Below, one piece after another: positions 24,458 through 25,578 of a DNA stretch of 25,578 nt; within the stretch, counting starts at the first letter, position 1; each line of letters opens with the position of its first letter. The notes beneath the pieces were generated by a model that was not told the DNA's origin, did no database searches, and worked only from the letters and a program-made list of their open reading frames with translations. The stretch spans positions 1 to 25,578 of the forward strand of contig CAZAGT010000026.1 of the NCBI GenBank assembly GCA_964484515.1, written 5' to 3'. The DNA is from CAZAGT01 sp964484515 (GTDB taxonomy: Bacteria; Desulfobacterota; DSM-4660; Desulfatiglandales; HGW-15). A program made the position numbers and the translations under genes.

Positions 24458-25495
24458 ATGACCGCTAAGATATTCACCAAGGAAGAATGGATTGAGGCAT
24501 TAGAGGGTCTCAAGGATTCATACAGTGTCTTGGTGCCTGTCAAGGAGGGCGATTTTCACAACTTCAGGCCCCTCAACGAAGAATCCAAGGCGGATTTTGA
24601 TTTTCAGAATACCCGGCTTTCGCCCAAGTCTTTAATACAGCCCCAATCGGAGCGAATGTTCGAGTACACCCTCGATGAGGCCAACCCGGAGGCCCATGTC
24701 ATCAAAGAGGCGGCCAAGGATATCGCGCCCCAGGCGATCGTGGGCATCAGGCCCTGCGACGCCTGCGCCCTCGAGCTGGTCAAGATCAACTTTGACAACC
24801 CGGAGTTCAGGGACCCCTGGTGGGTGAAGAGGTATGAGGCAACGACGCTGGTGGCCCTCGGCTGTAACGATCCGTGTGCGACTTGCTTTTGTACGTCGGT
24901 TGGCACCGCACCCTTTGGTGAGAAAGGGCTCGACGTCTTGCTCTACGATCTGGGAGAGAATTTCTTGGCCAAGACCCTGACTGAGAAGGGAGAGGCGTTG
25001 CTCAAGAAGATCGGTCAGGGGAAGCCGGCGGATGACGCCGTTCAAAAAGAGGCCGTGTCGATCGCGAATTCCGCCTCAAAAAAGATCGCCTCGAAGGTAC
25101 CCACGGACAAGTTGAGAGAAAAGGTGGTCAACGACCTCTTTGATGTCGCCTTTTGGGATGACGTGGCCTTCGCATGCATCAACTGTGGAACCTGTACCTA
25201 CCTTTGCCCGACATGCTGGTGTTTCGACATCCAGGACGAGGTGCTGGGGAAGGAGGGCGATCGTATCAGGAATTGGGATGCCTGCATGTTTCCGCTCTTC
25301 ACCCTCCATGGGTCGGGGCATAATCCCCGCATTGAAAAGACCCAGCGCGTCCGCCAGCGTTTCATGCACAAACTTAAATACTACGTGGATAAGTACGACA
25401 ACGGCGTAGCCTGCGTGGGATGCGGCCGGTGCGTTCAGTTTTGTCCGGTTAACATCGACATTAGGGAAGTATTTGAACTCATGAATGACTATTGA
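24458..25495 (+). CDS. AsrA/FlxB-like 4Fe-4S dicluster protein
   Basis: The 345-residue protein belongs to the family of anaerobic sulfite reductase subunit A and the iron-sulfur subunits of Flx (flavin oxidoreductase) and group 3 hydrogenase complexes. Features are the IVGIRPCDACALELV block (C100), the cysteine cluster GCNDPCATCFCTS (C136, C140, C143, C145), and two C-terminal [4Fe-4S] motifs: C240, C243, C246, C250 and C319, C322, C325, C329. It would carry electrons between the flavin NAD(P)H module of such complexes and MvhD/HdrA. In known Flx-Hdr clusters a flavin subunit (FlxA) lies next to this gene; none is visible in the 83 bases left, so it may lie beyond the window. The gene follows a 447-base repeat-filled gap, so it may have its own transcript. 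The ribosome site (AAAGGTT) is moderate. Confidence 0.85.
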   Translation: MTAKIFTKEEWIEALEGLKDSYSVLVPVKEGDFHNFRPLNEESKADFDFQNTRLSPKSLIQPQSERMFEYTLDEANPEAHVIKEAAKDIAPQAIVGIRPCDACALELVKINFDNPEFRDPWWVKRYEATTLVALGCNDPCATCFCTSVGTAPFGEKGLDVLLYDLGENFLAKTLTEKGEALLKKIGQGKPADDAVQKEAVSIANSASKKIASKVPTDKLREKVVNDLFDVAFWDDVAFACINCGTCTYLCPTCWCFDIQDEVLGKEGDRIRNWDACMFPLFTLHGSGHNPRIEKTQRVRQRFMHKLKYYVDKYDNGVACVGCGRCVQFCPVNIDIREVFELMNDY

Positions 25496-25499
25496 AACA

Positions 25500-25547
25500 A
25501 GTGACTAAAGTTCGGAGTGACTAAACCCTACTGTTGCATAAACAACA
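25500..25547 (+). repeat. Short direct repeat and hairpin after the last gene
   Basis: AGTGACTAAA occurs twice (25500-25509 and 25516-25525), followed by a small hairpin TGTTG-CATAAA-CAACA (25532-25547). There is no T tract. It may be an operator or only chance; no gene is visible to the window end. Confidence 0.3.
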
Positions 25548-25578
25548 CGTCGAAAAGTCTGGAAAGACAAGAATAACA

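Overview
The window is GC-rich, densely coded bacterial DNA. The best guess is a Desulfobacterota-type (deltaproteobacterial) anaerobe or facultative anaerobe. The reasons are a heterodisulfide-reductase (Hdr) type electron-transfer cluster with two in-frame UGA codons at known selenocysteine sites, a tripartite tricarboxylate transporter, and dispersed palindromic repeats in the intergenic gaps. No rRNA, tRNA, CRISPR array or transposase was seen. The taxonomic guess is inference and is not proved by any single marker.

Layout. Positions 1-2067 (minus strand) hold oxygen-dependent tyrosine catabolism: homogentisate 1,2-dioxygenase (cut by the left edge) and 4-hydroxyphenylpyruvate dioxygenase. 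Divergent from these is an iron-dependent alcohol dehydrogenase of the hydroxyacid-oxoacid transhydrogenase type (2289-3569). Convergent to that is a large M16C zinc peptidase (3665-6583, minus). A tripartite tricarboxylate transporter follows: tctC (6823-7797) with its own terminator, then tctB-tctA (8241-10201). Next come an acyl-CoA dehydrogenase (10733-11869), an aspartate kinase (11962-13344), a small exported protein with an STI1-like tail (13480-13968), and on the minus strand a VanZ/sulfatase-fold membrane fusion (13994-16279).

The most interesting part is 16410-25495, all on the plus strand. A promoter-like site precedes a membrane NarI-like cytochrome fused to four [4Fe-4S] clusters. 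This protein carries a CAACH heme-c motif in the loop predicted to face the periplasm. It is followed by HdrB, a long two-FAD HdrA with selenocysteine at codon 60, an MvhD-type protein with selenocysteine at codon 67, an FrhB-like iron-sulfur protein, and an AsrA/FlxB-like iron-sulfur protein. Together they look like a membrane-linked flavin-based bifurcation or confurcation complex. It would join the quinone pool, and possibly periplasmic cytochromes, to cytoplasmic low-potential carriers through HdrB/HdrA/MvhD. No hydrogenase large subunit is present, so the cytoplasmic partner is probably a formate, NAD(P)H or ferredoxin module outside the window.

The gaps are not empty. Two copies of a long palindromic element lie at 825-987 and 10235-10364. 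A second element ending in a TTGAGCG hairpin sits just upstream of both the acyl-CoA dehydrogenase and hdrA. A G-run/hairpin lies between hdrA and mvhD, and a mosaic of perfect inverted repeats lies between the last two iron-sulfur genes.
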